From Gordionus sp. m RMFG-2023 (taxonomy: Eukaryota; Nematomorpha; Gordioida; Chordodea; Parachordodidae): a DNA stretch of 64,000 nucleotides. This document shows, piece after piece, positions 46,901-57,561 of this stretch. Each line of letters opens with the position of its first letter. Position 1 is the stretch's first letter. The position numbers and the translations under genes are program-made. The DNA is taken from contig NC_088775.1 of the NCBI RefSeq assembly GCF_954871325.1, positions 72,517,561 to 72,581,560 on the forward strand, in the 5' to 3' direction. Below the pieces are notes generated by a model. The model saw only the letters and a list, made by a program, of their open reading frames with translations. It did no database searches and had not been told where the DNA came from.

Positions 46901-49819
46901 GAAATATAAAATATTCATTCAATGTAATCCAATTACTATTAAAGTCATTTAGAAACCTTTGTTAATTTTATTTTCTTTATCTTGAATAACAGATTTTTAA
47001 GAAAATCGTATAACTCATCAATAAACTAATTTTTAAATGTGTTGAATAATTAATGATCAGATTTACTTTATTTTTATCAATTTAACATGTCTTTAATTGT
47101 ACTAAAACTAAAAAGTAAAATATATATTTATTCTTTTTTGTAAAAATTGGAATGTAAATTAAAAATAAATTAATTAATTTTTATTCTCAATAAAAATTGA
47201 AATTATGTTTTTATATCACCGCGAACATCTTTACGGAAAAATATATTAATAATTTGGGAACCATTTTTGTCTACATAGTTACACAATTTAAAAAAATATT
47301 TTGATATAGTTTAATAAAGAAATAGACATCGAAAGAACAATAATTGAGCTAGGTAAATATTATCTAATAAAGGATTTAATATATCTAATGCCTCATGTTG
47401 GGATGAGATGTGTGACTCTTAAGCTAAAGAGATATTGCTCAAAAATCTATAAATTATTATAGGTATTTATATTTCTTTTTAATTATTATAACTTATTTAA
47501 TATAAGGTAAACCCCATACCTTAAACATACGACTCAATTACTAAAACCTCTACGATTTAAAAATAGAAATTTATTATATCAAGACCTAAAGAAAAATGAG
47601 GTAACTGGTGAGGAGCCTCTTATTATAATAAGGAGTAAAAATAGTTTTAGAAGTTTCGTTAAAAAAACGATTAAACCTAGAATCCACATAGCTTTTGGAA
47701 GTTTTTAAAATAAGGATCGAAACTGAGATTATGTGAACTTTCCTAAAAAATAAATGCTCTTGATAGGTTATTGGATCTACCACCTGACAGCTATTCGTTA
47801 GTGATCTTATTGATCCTAAATTTTAAGCGCAGTCCGATGTAACATGATTGCTGTGGTAAATTGAGTGCGATTTGTAAGCACAATCGACATAATTGTAAAA
47901 TAATAATAAACATTTTCTTTTTATCTCAGCTTCCGTGATAAATGTTATAATCCGCAGTTTTTTCAACTCGGATTGTACAATGATTTATATTTTTACATTT
48001 AGATAGTTTTTTATTTTTTAATTAGTGTAACTTGCAATCAGAGGCATAATTGTGAGACTAACTGTGAGTCGCGCATTCTTTTATGTATAGATTATTGTAT
48101 TGTTATTATTTATATTTATATTATAGAACTTATATTATTTGTGATTATATTGACATGATCAGGTATAGAAAGTGAAGTTTGTGACTTTATAATTGTATTT
48201 ATTGTTTTTTCAAAATAAAAATCTTAAAAGTGACTTGTAGTAACTTTTGGGTCTCTTAAGAAAGAAAATAAGATAAAAAATTAAGAGATTAATTCGTAGT
48301 TTCTAAAAAAAAAGCGTTGAAGGTAAAATTTATTAAACTTAACATCTTAAGCGATCATAACTGGCAATATTAAAGATCAACATATTTTCTAATTTAACCC
48401 TATAAATAATATATGGAATTTACTGAAACCTTAGGCGACGCTGCTATAAATCATTAACTGATCCTTGACTTGCTAAACGTATTTATATTTCTTATCTATC
48501 TAGCACGTTGGTCCAGGACCTGCCCGATGACGTGAATTATACAGATGCCCGTTTTCTGTATAATTAAGCCGGTTTTTCTCAAGGATGCCAACACAAGTAT
48601 ATTAATAAGTAAAGGCAGTGGCGTCGCTAGGGGGGGGGCGCACAGGGGCTCGAGCCCCCTGAAAAATTTGAATAGCCCCCTTAAGCAAAAATTTTATTTT
48701 TAATGGTTCCTTAATATCCCCTTGAACTAAAAATAAATTTTTTTGATTGCCCACTGAATGATTTCTTTTATAATTCCATTAAGTAATATATAAATATAAT
48801 TTATTATTTAGCAATTAATAAGACTATTTAAAATTTTTTTAAATGAATATTATTTTAATTATTGGATTAGATAAATACATATATATAATATTTTCACTAT
48901 GTCAGCTTGCAATCAACTTCTGTATTAAAAATATAATATCAATAACTTACTAAATATTAATTTAGCTTTAACAGTCTAAGTTTAATTGACTTTTATTATT
49001 TAAATTATTATTTAATCCTAATTAAATAAATATAATCATATATTATTTGAAACTTAACAAATTTAATATTGTAATTAGCCGAGTTCAAAATGACTAATCA
49101 ACTGTATTTTTATTTTGAAATTTTATTATCATACCTTAAAAATATTTTCAAGGTCCAAATAAATATAAGAAATTTCTTTATAAAAAGTAAGTAAACATAT
49201 AGTTTATAATCCTCTACTATATACAGTTGTTTACAAAATATTAGATATAATGCCACTTTTATAGATTTATTTGACAGTTATATAATATATTACAGTTAAT
49301 ATTATAATAAATTTTACTATAAATGGTTTTGATAATAAATATAATAACAAATTGCATTTAAGTATTTAACGCCATCTATTTAGTTATAAATAATTTTTAA
49401 AAATTAGACATTTTATTATTCATCCTGCAATATATGTAATAAATTTGATATCTTTTCTCCTCTTTTTTTTACGTATTTTTAGGAAAGCTATTTTTTTCTT
49501 TTTCGAAAAACAGACTTGAGTTAAATTTTTAATACAAGTATTGATATTATTACAAACTACTATTATTTTAAGATATAATATATAAAGGTGGTGCGACAAT
49601 ATATAAAATCTTAATTGTTTCATCATATCATTCTGGTCCTTATTTTATAGTTAGAATCATTTCTAATATGGCATTGCCGTGTAAATAACTCCAGGCTTCA
49701 ATATATTTGCATAATTATTTATTCCAAAGATTTTTCTAGTTCACATCGTGAGTGTCATGGCTATTATTGCAAATTAACCAGCATCTATTATTTGTGTTGC
49801 TATGTAATTTAAGATCATT
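46901..49819. other. Non-coding stretch with transposon-end remnants
   Basis: No supported gene is present. A minus-strand frame at 47783-47586 has no recognisable features. CAGTGGCGTCGCTAG followed by a G9 run and GGGGGCTCGAG-like blocks at 48615-48700 looks like a DNA-transposon terminus; no partner was proved, although a GGCGCCCCCCATGCCCC block at 54601-54617 could be related. Confidence 0.4.
48615..48700. mobile_element. Probable DNA-transposon terminus (CAGTGGCGTCGCTAG)
   Basis: CAGTGGCGT-C-GCTAG followed by G- and C-rich blocks that can pair with each other (GGGGCTCGAGCCCC) is a common form of transposon terminus in animals. Only one end was found, so type and length are open. Confidence 0.35.
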
Positions 49820-49879
49820 ACTACAACTAGTGTTGTTAATCGGCTTAGCTGAGTCGGCTCGAATAGAGCTCACCCAAAT

Positions 49880-50340
49880 TTTGGGTCGTTTTTTTCGACT
49901 CCAACTCAAAGTATTGGTCGTTTTTTACGACTTCGACCCGAGTTCAAGCCGAAAAAAACGACTTCGACCCAAAATATGGGTCGTTTTTTCGACTCCGACT
50001 CAAGTCCAAGCCGAAAAAAACGACCTCGACCCAAAATATGGGTCGTTTTTTACGACTCCGACTCAAAATTTGGGTTGTATTTTTCGACTCAAACTTAAAA
50101 TTTGGGTCGTATTTTTCGACTCAAACTTGAAGTTTGGGTCATATTTTTCGACTCAAGCTTGAAGTTTGGGTCATATTTTTCGACTCAAACTTGAAGTTTG
50201 GGTCGTATTTTTCGACTCAAACTTGAAGTTTAGATCGTATTTTTCGACTCCAACTCAAAGTTTGGGTCGTTTTTCTGACTCAGACTCAAACATCGGGTCG
50301 TTTCATTAAATCAGACCCAAAATATGGATCTTTTTTTTAA
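49880..50340. repeat. Left subterminal GGGTCG repeat block
   Basis: There are about ten or more degenerate units of roughly 30-45 bp built from GGGTCG, TTTTTCGACTC and CAAACTTGAAGTTT. The outer copies are more GC-rich. Repeated subterminal motifs of this sort are usual transposase-binding sites in hAT elements; that role is inferred here. Confidence 0.8.
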
Positions 50341-50559
50341 AGACGACTTAAAGTTAGGGTTGCTTTTTTTCACCCCTAACCCAATATCTAGATCATTTTT
50401 TTCGACCAAAAGTCAAATAACATTTAGTATATATTAATATTATAGGCGGGAAAGTTACTTAAATCTTCTTTAAATTATAATGCTCTGATTAACTATTCAT
50501 CATAGTTATATTTTAAAATTTTTAAGTGAAGATGTACCATAGAAAAGTGCCATTTCTCA

Positions 50560-51464
50560 TGATGGTTATTTTTGAACTTTTTTAAATGAAATAGATAAAA
50601 ATATATATTGTAGACATGTTAAATCAAAATTTCAGTGATGATGTACTATAGATAAGTGGTAATTGTCATAATCGCTATTTTTGAACTTTTTTGAGTTTTT
50701 TTAAAGCAAATTGCTAAAAATATATATTCTAAACATGTTAAATTAAAAATTCAGTGAGGATGTATCATAGATAGGTGACAATTGTCATAATCGCTATTTT
50801 TGAACTTTTTTAAATTTTTTTAAAGGAAATATCTAAAAATATATATTCTAAACATTTTTAAATTAAAAATTCATTGGGGATGTATCATAGATAGGTGACA
50901 ATTGTCATAATCGCTATTTTTGAACTTTTTCAAATTTTTTTAAAGGAAATAGCTAAAAATATATATTCTAAACATGTTAAATTAAAAATTCAGTAAGGAT
51001 GTATCATAGATAGGTGACAATTGTCATAATCGCTATTTTTTAACTTTTTTGAGTTTTTTTAAAGCAAATTGCTAAAAATATATATTCTAAACATGTTAAA
51101 TTAAAAATTCAGTGAGGATGTATCATAGATAGGTGACAATTGTCATAATCGCTATTTTTGAACTTTTTCAATTTTTTTAAAGGAAATAGCTAAATATATT
51201 CTAAACATGTTAAATTAAAAATTCAGTGAGGATGTATCATAGATAGGTGACAATTGTCATAATCCCTATTTTTGAACTTTTTCAAATTTTTTTAAAGGAA
51301 ATATCTAAAAATATATATTCTAAACATGTTAAATTTAAAATTCAGTGAGGATGTATCATAGATAGGTGACAATTGTCATAATCGCTATTTTTGAACTTTT
51401 TCAAATTTTTTTAAAGGAAATATCTAAAAATATATTTTTTAAACATGTTAAATTAAAAATTCAG
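50560..51464 (+). repeat. Left ~117-bp tandem array of the foldback element
   Basis: About seven copies of a unit containing GATGTATCATAGATAGGTGA, CAATTGTCATAATCGC, TTTTTGAACTTTTT and AAACATGTTAAATTAAAAA. Copies differ by a few percent. Each unit contains the short palindrome GACAATTGTC. Confidence 0.85.
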
Positions 51465-51722
51465 TGATCTATGGTACATCATCACTGAAATTTTGATTTA
51501 ACATGTCTACAATATATATTTTTATCTATTTCATTTAAAAAAGTTCAAAAATAACCATCATGACAAATGGCACTTTTCTATGGTACATCTTCATTTAAAA
51601 ATTTAAAAATATAACTATGATGAATAGTTAATCAGAGCATTATAATTTAAAGAAGCTTTAAGTTACTTTCCCGCCTATAATAATAATATATAATGTTATT
51701 TGACTTTTGGTCGAAAAAAATA
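51465..51722 (-). repeat. Internal copy of the end-adjacent unit at the centre of the foldback
   Basis: This segment (TCATCACTGAAATTTTGATT through CTTTCCCGCCTATAATA to TTGACTTTTGGTCGAAAAAA) repeats the unit found next to the right subterminal block at about 53171-53430, in the same orientation. The left end carries it inverted at about 50400-50655. Confidence 0.8.
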
Positions 51723-53170
51723 GTTCAAAAATAGCGATTATGACAATTGTCACCTATCTATGATACATCCTCACTGAATTTTTAATTTTACATGTTTAGA
51801 ATATATATTTTTAGCTATTTCCTTTAAAAAAATTTGAAAAAGTTTAAAAATAGCTTGTCACCTATCTATCATACATCCTCACTGAATTTTTAATTTAACA
51901 TGTTTAGAATATTTTATTTTTAGATATTTCCTTTAAAAAAAAATGAAAAAGTTCAAAAATAGGGATTATGACAATTGTCACCTATCTATGATACATCCTC
52001 ACTGAATTTTTAATTTAACATGTTTAGAATATATATTTTTAGATATTTCCTTTAAAAAAATTTGAAAAAGTTCAAAAATAGCGATTATGACAATTGTCAC
52101 CTATCTATGATACATCCTCACTGAATTTTTAATTTAACATGTTTAGAATATATATTTTTATATATTTCCTTTAAAAAAATTTGAAAAAGTTCAAAAATAG
52201 CGATTATGACAATTGTCACTTATCTATGATACATCCTCACTGAATTTTTAATTTAACATGTTTAGAATATATATTTTTATCTATTTCCTTTAAAAAAATT
52301 TGAAAAAGTTCAAAAATACCGATTATGACAATTTTCACCTATCTATGATACATCCTCACTGAATTTTTAATTTAACATGTTTAGAATATATATTTTTAGA
52401 TATTTCCTTTAAAAAAATTTGAAAAAGTTCAAAAATAGCGATTATGACAATTGTCACCTATGGTACATCCTCACTGAATTTTTAATTTAACATGTTTAGA
52501 ATATATTTTTAGATATTTCCTTTAAAAAAATTTGAAAAAGTTCAAAAATAGCGATTATGACAATTGTCACCTATCTATGATACATCCTCGCTGAATTTTT
52601 AATTTAATGTTTAGAATATATATTTTTAGATATTTCCTTTAAAAAAATTTGAAAAAGTTCAAAAATAGCGATTATAACAATTGTCACCTATCTATGATAC
52701 ATCCTCACTGAATTTTTAATTTAACATATTTAGAATATATATTTTTAGCTATTTCCTTTAAAAAAATTTGAAAAAGTTCAAAAATACCGATTATGACAAT
52801 TGTCACCTATCTATGATACATCCACACTGAATTTTTAATTTAACATGTTTAGAATATATATTTTTAGATATTTCCTTTAAAAAAATTTGAAAAAGTTCAA
52901 AAATAGCGATTATGGCAATTGTCACCTATCTATGGTACATCCTCACTGAATTTTTAATTTAACATGTTTAGAATATATATTTTTAGATATTTCCTTTAAA
53001 AAATTTTGAAAAAGTTCAAAAATAGCGATTATGACAGTTGTCACCTATCTATGATACATCCTCACTGAATTTTTAATTTAACATGTTTAGAATATATATT
53101 TTTAGCAATTTGCTTTAAAAAAACCCAAAAAAGTTCAAAAATAGCGATTATGACAATTATAACTTATCTA
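51723..53170 (-). repeat. Right ~117-bp tandem array of the foldback element
   Basis: About thirteen copies of the same unit as the left array, in reverse orientation (GCGATTATGACAATTGTCAC, CTATCTATGATACATCC). Some copies carry small deletions. The arm is about twice as long as the left array, so the foldback is asymmetric. Confidence 0.85.
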
Positions 53171-53439
53171 TGGTACATCATCACTGAAATTTTGATTTAA
53201 CATGTCTACAATATATATTTTTATCTATTTCATTTAAAAAAGTTCAAAAATAACCATCATGACAAATGGCACTTTTCTATAGTACATCTTCACTTAAAAA
53301 TTTTAAAATATAACTATGATGAATAGTTAATCAGAGCATTATAATTTAAAGAAGCTTTAAGTAACTTTCCCGCCTATAATATTAATATATACTAAATGTT
53401 ATTTGACTTTTGGTCGAAAAAAATGATCTAGATATTGGG

Positions 53440-53840
53440 TTAGGGGTGAAAAAAAGCAACCCTAACTTTAAGTCGTCTTTAAAAAAAAGATCCATATTTT
53501 GGGTCTGATTGAATGAAACGACCCGATGTTTGAGTCTGAGTCAGAAAAACGACCCAAACTTTGAGTTGGAGTCGAAAAATACGATCTAAACTTCAAGTTT
53601 GAGTCGAAAAATACGACCCAAACTTCAAGTTTGAGTCAAAAAATACGACCCAAATTTCAAGTTTGAGTCGAAAAATACAACCCAAATTTTGAGTCGGAGT
53701 CGTAAAAAACGACCCATATTTTGGGTTGAAGTCGTTTTTTTCGGCTTGAACTCGGGTCGAAGTCGAAAAAAACGACCCAAACATTGAGTCGGAGTCGAAT
53801 AAAACGACCTGAGCTTTGGGTCGGGGTCGCGACTCGCGGC
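53440..53840. repeat. Right subterminal GGGTCG repeat block
   Basis: This is the inverse of the left subterminal block: GAGTCGAAAAATACGACCC-type units, with more GC-rich copies nearest the terminus (GGGTCGGGGTCGCGACTCGC). Confidence 0.8.
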
Positions 53841-53863
53841 GTTTTAACAACACTAACTACAAC

Positions 53864-56800
53864 GGCTGATAGCATATGATTGCATATTTTAGATAAACAA
53901 TAATGGTCAACTGTGCAGTAGTTTATATATTATATATCATTTAAAATGGATGATAATCTTTTAGATAAACAATAATGGTCAACTGTGTAGTGGTTTATAT
54001 ATTATATATCATTTAAAATGGATGATAATCTTTTAGAAATTTAATATCTCACAATAATTTTCTCGATTACTTATCTAGCTACCATCATAATCTAAAAGTA
54101 AGCTCTAACCACTTAATAGTTTTATGATTTGGATTGGTCGTTTATACTCTCTTCTCTAAAGAATTGTTAATTTGGTTTAGGACTATAAATTTTTCCTTAT
54201 TAATCCATTCTATAAATGTGTAAAATGGTAACAGAGAGTTATATTAGTTTGATAACCTTTTATCAATGTCAGTTGCTAAGAATTATATTATTGCATTATG
54301 TGGTTTTTAAAAACTATTATCAATTGAGGCATGTGTATGAATTGATTAATCTTTTTTTATCACTTGTAATTCTTTAGACGCAAATTTTTTTTATATCAGC
54401 AATCGAAAATATTTTATACTGTAATAAATAGATTTTGTATTAAAAAATTTTATTTTTAGAAATGTCTTGTATTGTTTAATTATTTATATGCCAGTTTATT
54501 TTGTATACATAATAAAATAAATGATAAAATTAAAATTCAGAATAATTGTTCAGAGTTAACAAATTTAAAAAAAAAGTATAATATATTAATATAAAACCCG
54601 GCGCCCCCCATGCCCCATAAAATTTTTTTACTTTACGAAAAATCGGTTGATTGCGAAATTTTAAAATATTTTGGTCTCAAGCTTTCGCAATTAAACGGTT
54701 TTGATTTCGTATTGCACACAACCATGGATATTATATCACAAATAAAACTATTTCTGGATAATTTTCTGCTATTTATTTAAATTTAATTTAAAATAGTTAT
54801 ACATTCTATCAATAAACTCAAATTCCTGCCAAACTACCTACTTAAATGGTTCATTCATTCTAAATGAGGGGTTTTATAATTGAATACGTGTTCTAAAATA
54901 TAACTCTTTTACATTCACAATATGTTGATAGTTGGTAGTAAAGCATTAATGATTTAAGTTATCTTTTTAAAATTTATGAAGGTGGTCCCATTATAAAAGG
55001 GAGTAGGTATAGGTTTGGGGAGGGAGGGGTGGGGGGTTATATCCAGTAATTATCCGGGGATGTAGATGCTGGTTATGTATTTAGCAACTGCTACTAAAAT
55101 GATTACAAATTGAACAAATATCTTTTTAAATTCTCATCTACCTGAAGCATTGTTGACGATATAAAATAAATTTCTTCTAATGATTTAGTAATAAATTCAA
55201 ACCAATTACTTTTATATAATAAGAATGATTTGACTAGAAGTACTCGATATATAACTTGATATATTTTATTGTTCGATAATTGTCTTAGCACGTAACCAAT
55301 TAGTTCTATTTTTATATATTTTATCTTTAGGTATATAGGGAGATTATTACTTTTCTTCCCCAGCTAGTTTAGAATATTATTAGAATAGAAGTTTTAGTAA
55401 GTTAATGGGGGCAATTAATGATAAACGATTGAGCATTTTTGCTATAGTTCCTTGTAGGATTACAAGTCTTAATTTCATAGTAGAATATTAGTAAATTTAT
55501 TATAACACTTCATCGTTATTGATTCATTATCAAAGAGAATTTCTTCTCTAATTGAACTTTAAGAAGATGCATCATCTAAATGTACAATATATTTATTAAT
55601 CTGTAACTTTCTTCTTAGCATCATTTGTTACATAGAAAACTAGCCAAGGTAAATAAAATAGTAATCGAGTGCTAATTTACTAAGCGCAATCAATTTACCA
55701 TAGCAGTCAGTCTACGTTACAATTGGTCAATAATATTTTTTTCTAAATAATCGGGCGGGGCCGAGGTGAATATTTTAAATTATCACTATTATATAGAAGA
55801 TATCAAAAATGAATAAATTAAATATATTTAAAAATAGTTGTATAGTAGAATAATATATAACATTATTCATGTTTCCTATTTCCACTTTAAAACCATTTTA
55901 TCCATCGTCAGAAAATACTTATCATGTTCATAAAATATAGGTATATTTCACAAATTATTTCTAATTTGAATTATTTTAATGTGAAATTATAAATATTATA
56001 CATACACTTAGTTATTTCAATACTTTTTTTGGTATTAAATGAAAAACAATATTCATAAAAAAAATATTTTTTAAAAGTTATTAGATTAAATTATTTAATA
56101 TTTCCTTAGAAACAAACTTATGCCGAATACGAATATTATTTTGAATCAAACCAATATTTTTTTTCGTTAAACTGTTTTATAAATCGGGGTCTTAAAAATT
56201 TTTTATCCGGGTTGTAAATATTTCTCAGATGCATTCATCAAAGGTGTATATTAAACAGCCGAGAACGCCATTTTGGTCAAGCATATATATATATATAAAT
56301 TTTTATTTTTGATGTAAGCGAAAGAAAATAATATATCCTACCATACAATTATTTCAAGACTATACTCACGAAAATATGTATTTAGCAGACCTAATTTAAA
56401 TCATTTAAAGTATTCAAAATCCTATATGGGTTACAAAATGGGTGTCCATGGTCCCCATCTGATTTGCATTTAATAACGCTTTAAAATACAACATTATGAA
56501 TGAAACCTCAGTCTATGTTTTAAAAATACCCGGTTAGGTCTTAAGATCAAAAACCTTTTCCTGGCCAAAACCGTACGTTGCAATTGGTATACTTGCGGAA
56601 CATTAATATTTATTATGTCAAATAATGGAAAAAGAATATTGAATATACTCTGACAAAATTTTCCTTTAATTGGTTATATTATGATCATTAAGCACCCTAG
56701 GTTTGATCTAATAATATTTTTTCCCTAATCGCAATGATTATATCTTTGCCTAATCCCTAAAAGTCATATGTTTGTTACACAAGAAGCCATTTTTCATTTA

Positions 56801-56899
56801 ATGTAACTAATTTCTTATTTCGAGTAGGAATGATAGTAATAAACTTATTTGGATTATAAATTAAAACATATATTATAGAGAAGATTTTTAACCTTAAAG
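53864..56899. other. Non-coding stretch upstream of UQCRC2
   Basis: It starts with a direct duplication of about 75 bp (AGATAAACAATAATGGTCAA... at about 53892 and 53964). G-rich patches lie at 55016-55038. The UQCRC2 start codon and targeting-peptide exon should lie in the right part but I could not identify them. Confidence 0.45.
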
Positions 56900-57561
56900 G
56901 CATTAAATATCGTTGCTACAAAGACCAATAAAGAATATCTGCCTAAACCTATCGAAAAATTAGATTCACCTCAGAGGGATTTTCAAGTTAATTTGAGTCT
57001 TAAAATAAATAATACTTTTTAAAAAAGTTATCAAAAATAAAAAATGGATTAGTTATTTGCTCATTAGAGAATAATTCTCCATTGTCAAGTATAGGAATTA
57101 TTGTTAAAGCTGGCACTAGATATGAAAATTTTGATAAAGAAAACCTTGGCATAACACACATGATGAAAGTAGCTTCGTCATTAGTAATAATTTGATATAT
57201 TTGTAGGTTTATTATATTTATTTCTAGGCAACCTTAAAATGTTCACAATTTGGTTTATCAAGAAATCTTGACCATATTGGTTCATCTTTAATGTATTAAT
57301 TTTAGTTTAAATGGTTTTTATAATTTCTTAACCTATAGGGTTTCAACAACAAGAGATTTTTTTATGTATATTTTACAAACAAAGCGGGATAATATGTAAT
57401 GATAATTTTCAACCACTATTTATAAATTTTATTTAGTGACACTGCTCTCAAATATTTGTCATATATGGCAACTATGCCTGCTTTTAAACATTGGGAGGTT
57501 AAAGATTCCATATATAAATTGAGTTATGATATTCATATGGTAGCACATGATCCTGAAATTG
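56900..57561 (+). CDS. UQCRC2: UQCRC2 exons a-e: N-terminal M16 domain, first part
   Basis: Five exons are separated by introns of 41, 44, 46 and 41 nt. The first, ALNIVATKTNKEYLPKP..., is poorly conserved and probably follows the mitochondrial presequence. SQFGLSRNLDHIGSSL and VSTTRDFFMYIL correspond to the family's SFKITRGIEAVGGKL and VTATRENMAYTV. Acceptors and donors agree in phase throughout. Confidence 0.85.

Larger units (their letters stand above)
49828..53855. mobile_element. Giant hAT-type foldback element, 4,028 bp
   Basis: The termini are TAGTGTTGTTAA (49828-49839) and its exact inverse TTAACAACACTA (53844-53855). The flanking 8-mers are ACTACAAC on both sides (49820-49827 and 53856-53863), a perfect target duplication of hAT size. 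Inside each end lie GGGTCG/CGACTC subterminal repeats, then a unique unit (about 250 bp), then arrays of about 117-bp repeats. The left array has about 7 copies in one orientation; the right has about 13 in the other. A second, internal copy of the end-adjacent unit sits at the centre. There is no transposase; long frames through the subterminal repeats are artefacts. The element is non-autonomous and can fold into a very long hairpin. Confidence 0.9.

Noticed and set aside
49752-50162. Long + strand open frame over the left subterminal block
   Set aside because: It is a translation of the GGGTCG/CGACTC repeats; the mirrored minus-strand frames at 53593-53875 give the same repetitive peptide. 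No domain is present.
50560-53170. CRISPR-like or satellite array
   Set aside because: The repeats are about 117 bp, contiguous and without unique spacers, in a eukaryotic transposon with matching termini.
48615-54620. A single large transposon from the CAGTGGCG end to the GGCGCCCCCC block
   Set aside because: The two GC-rich blocks are not inverse copies of each other, so pairing them as termini is not supported.
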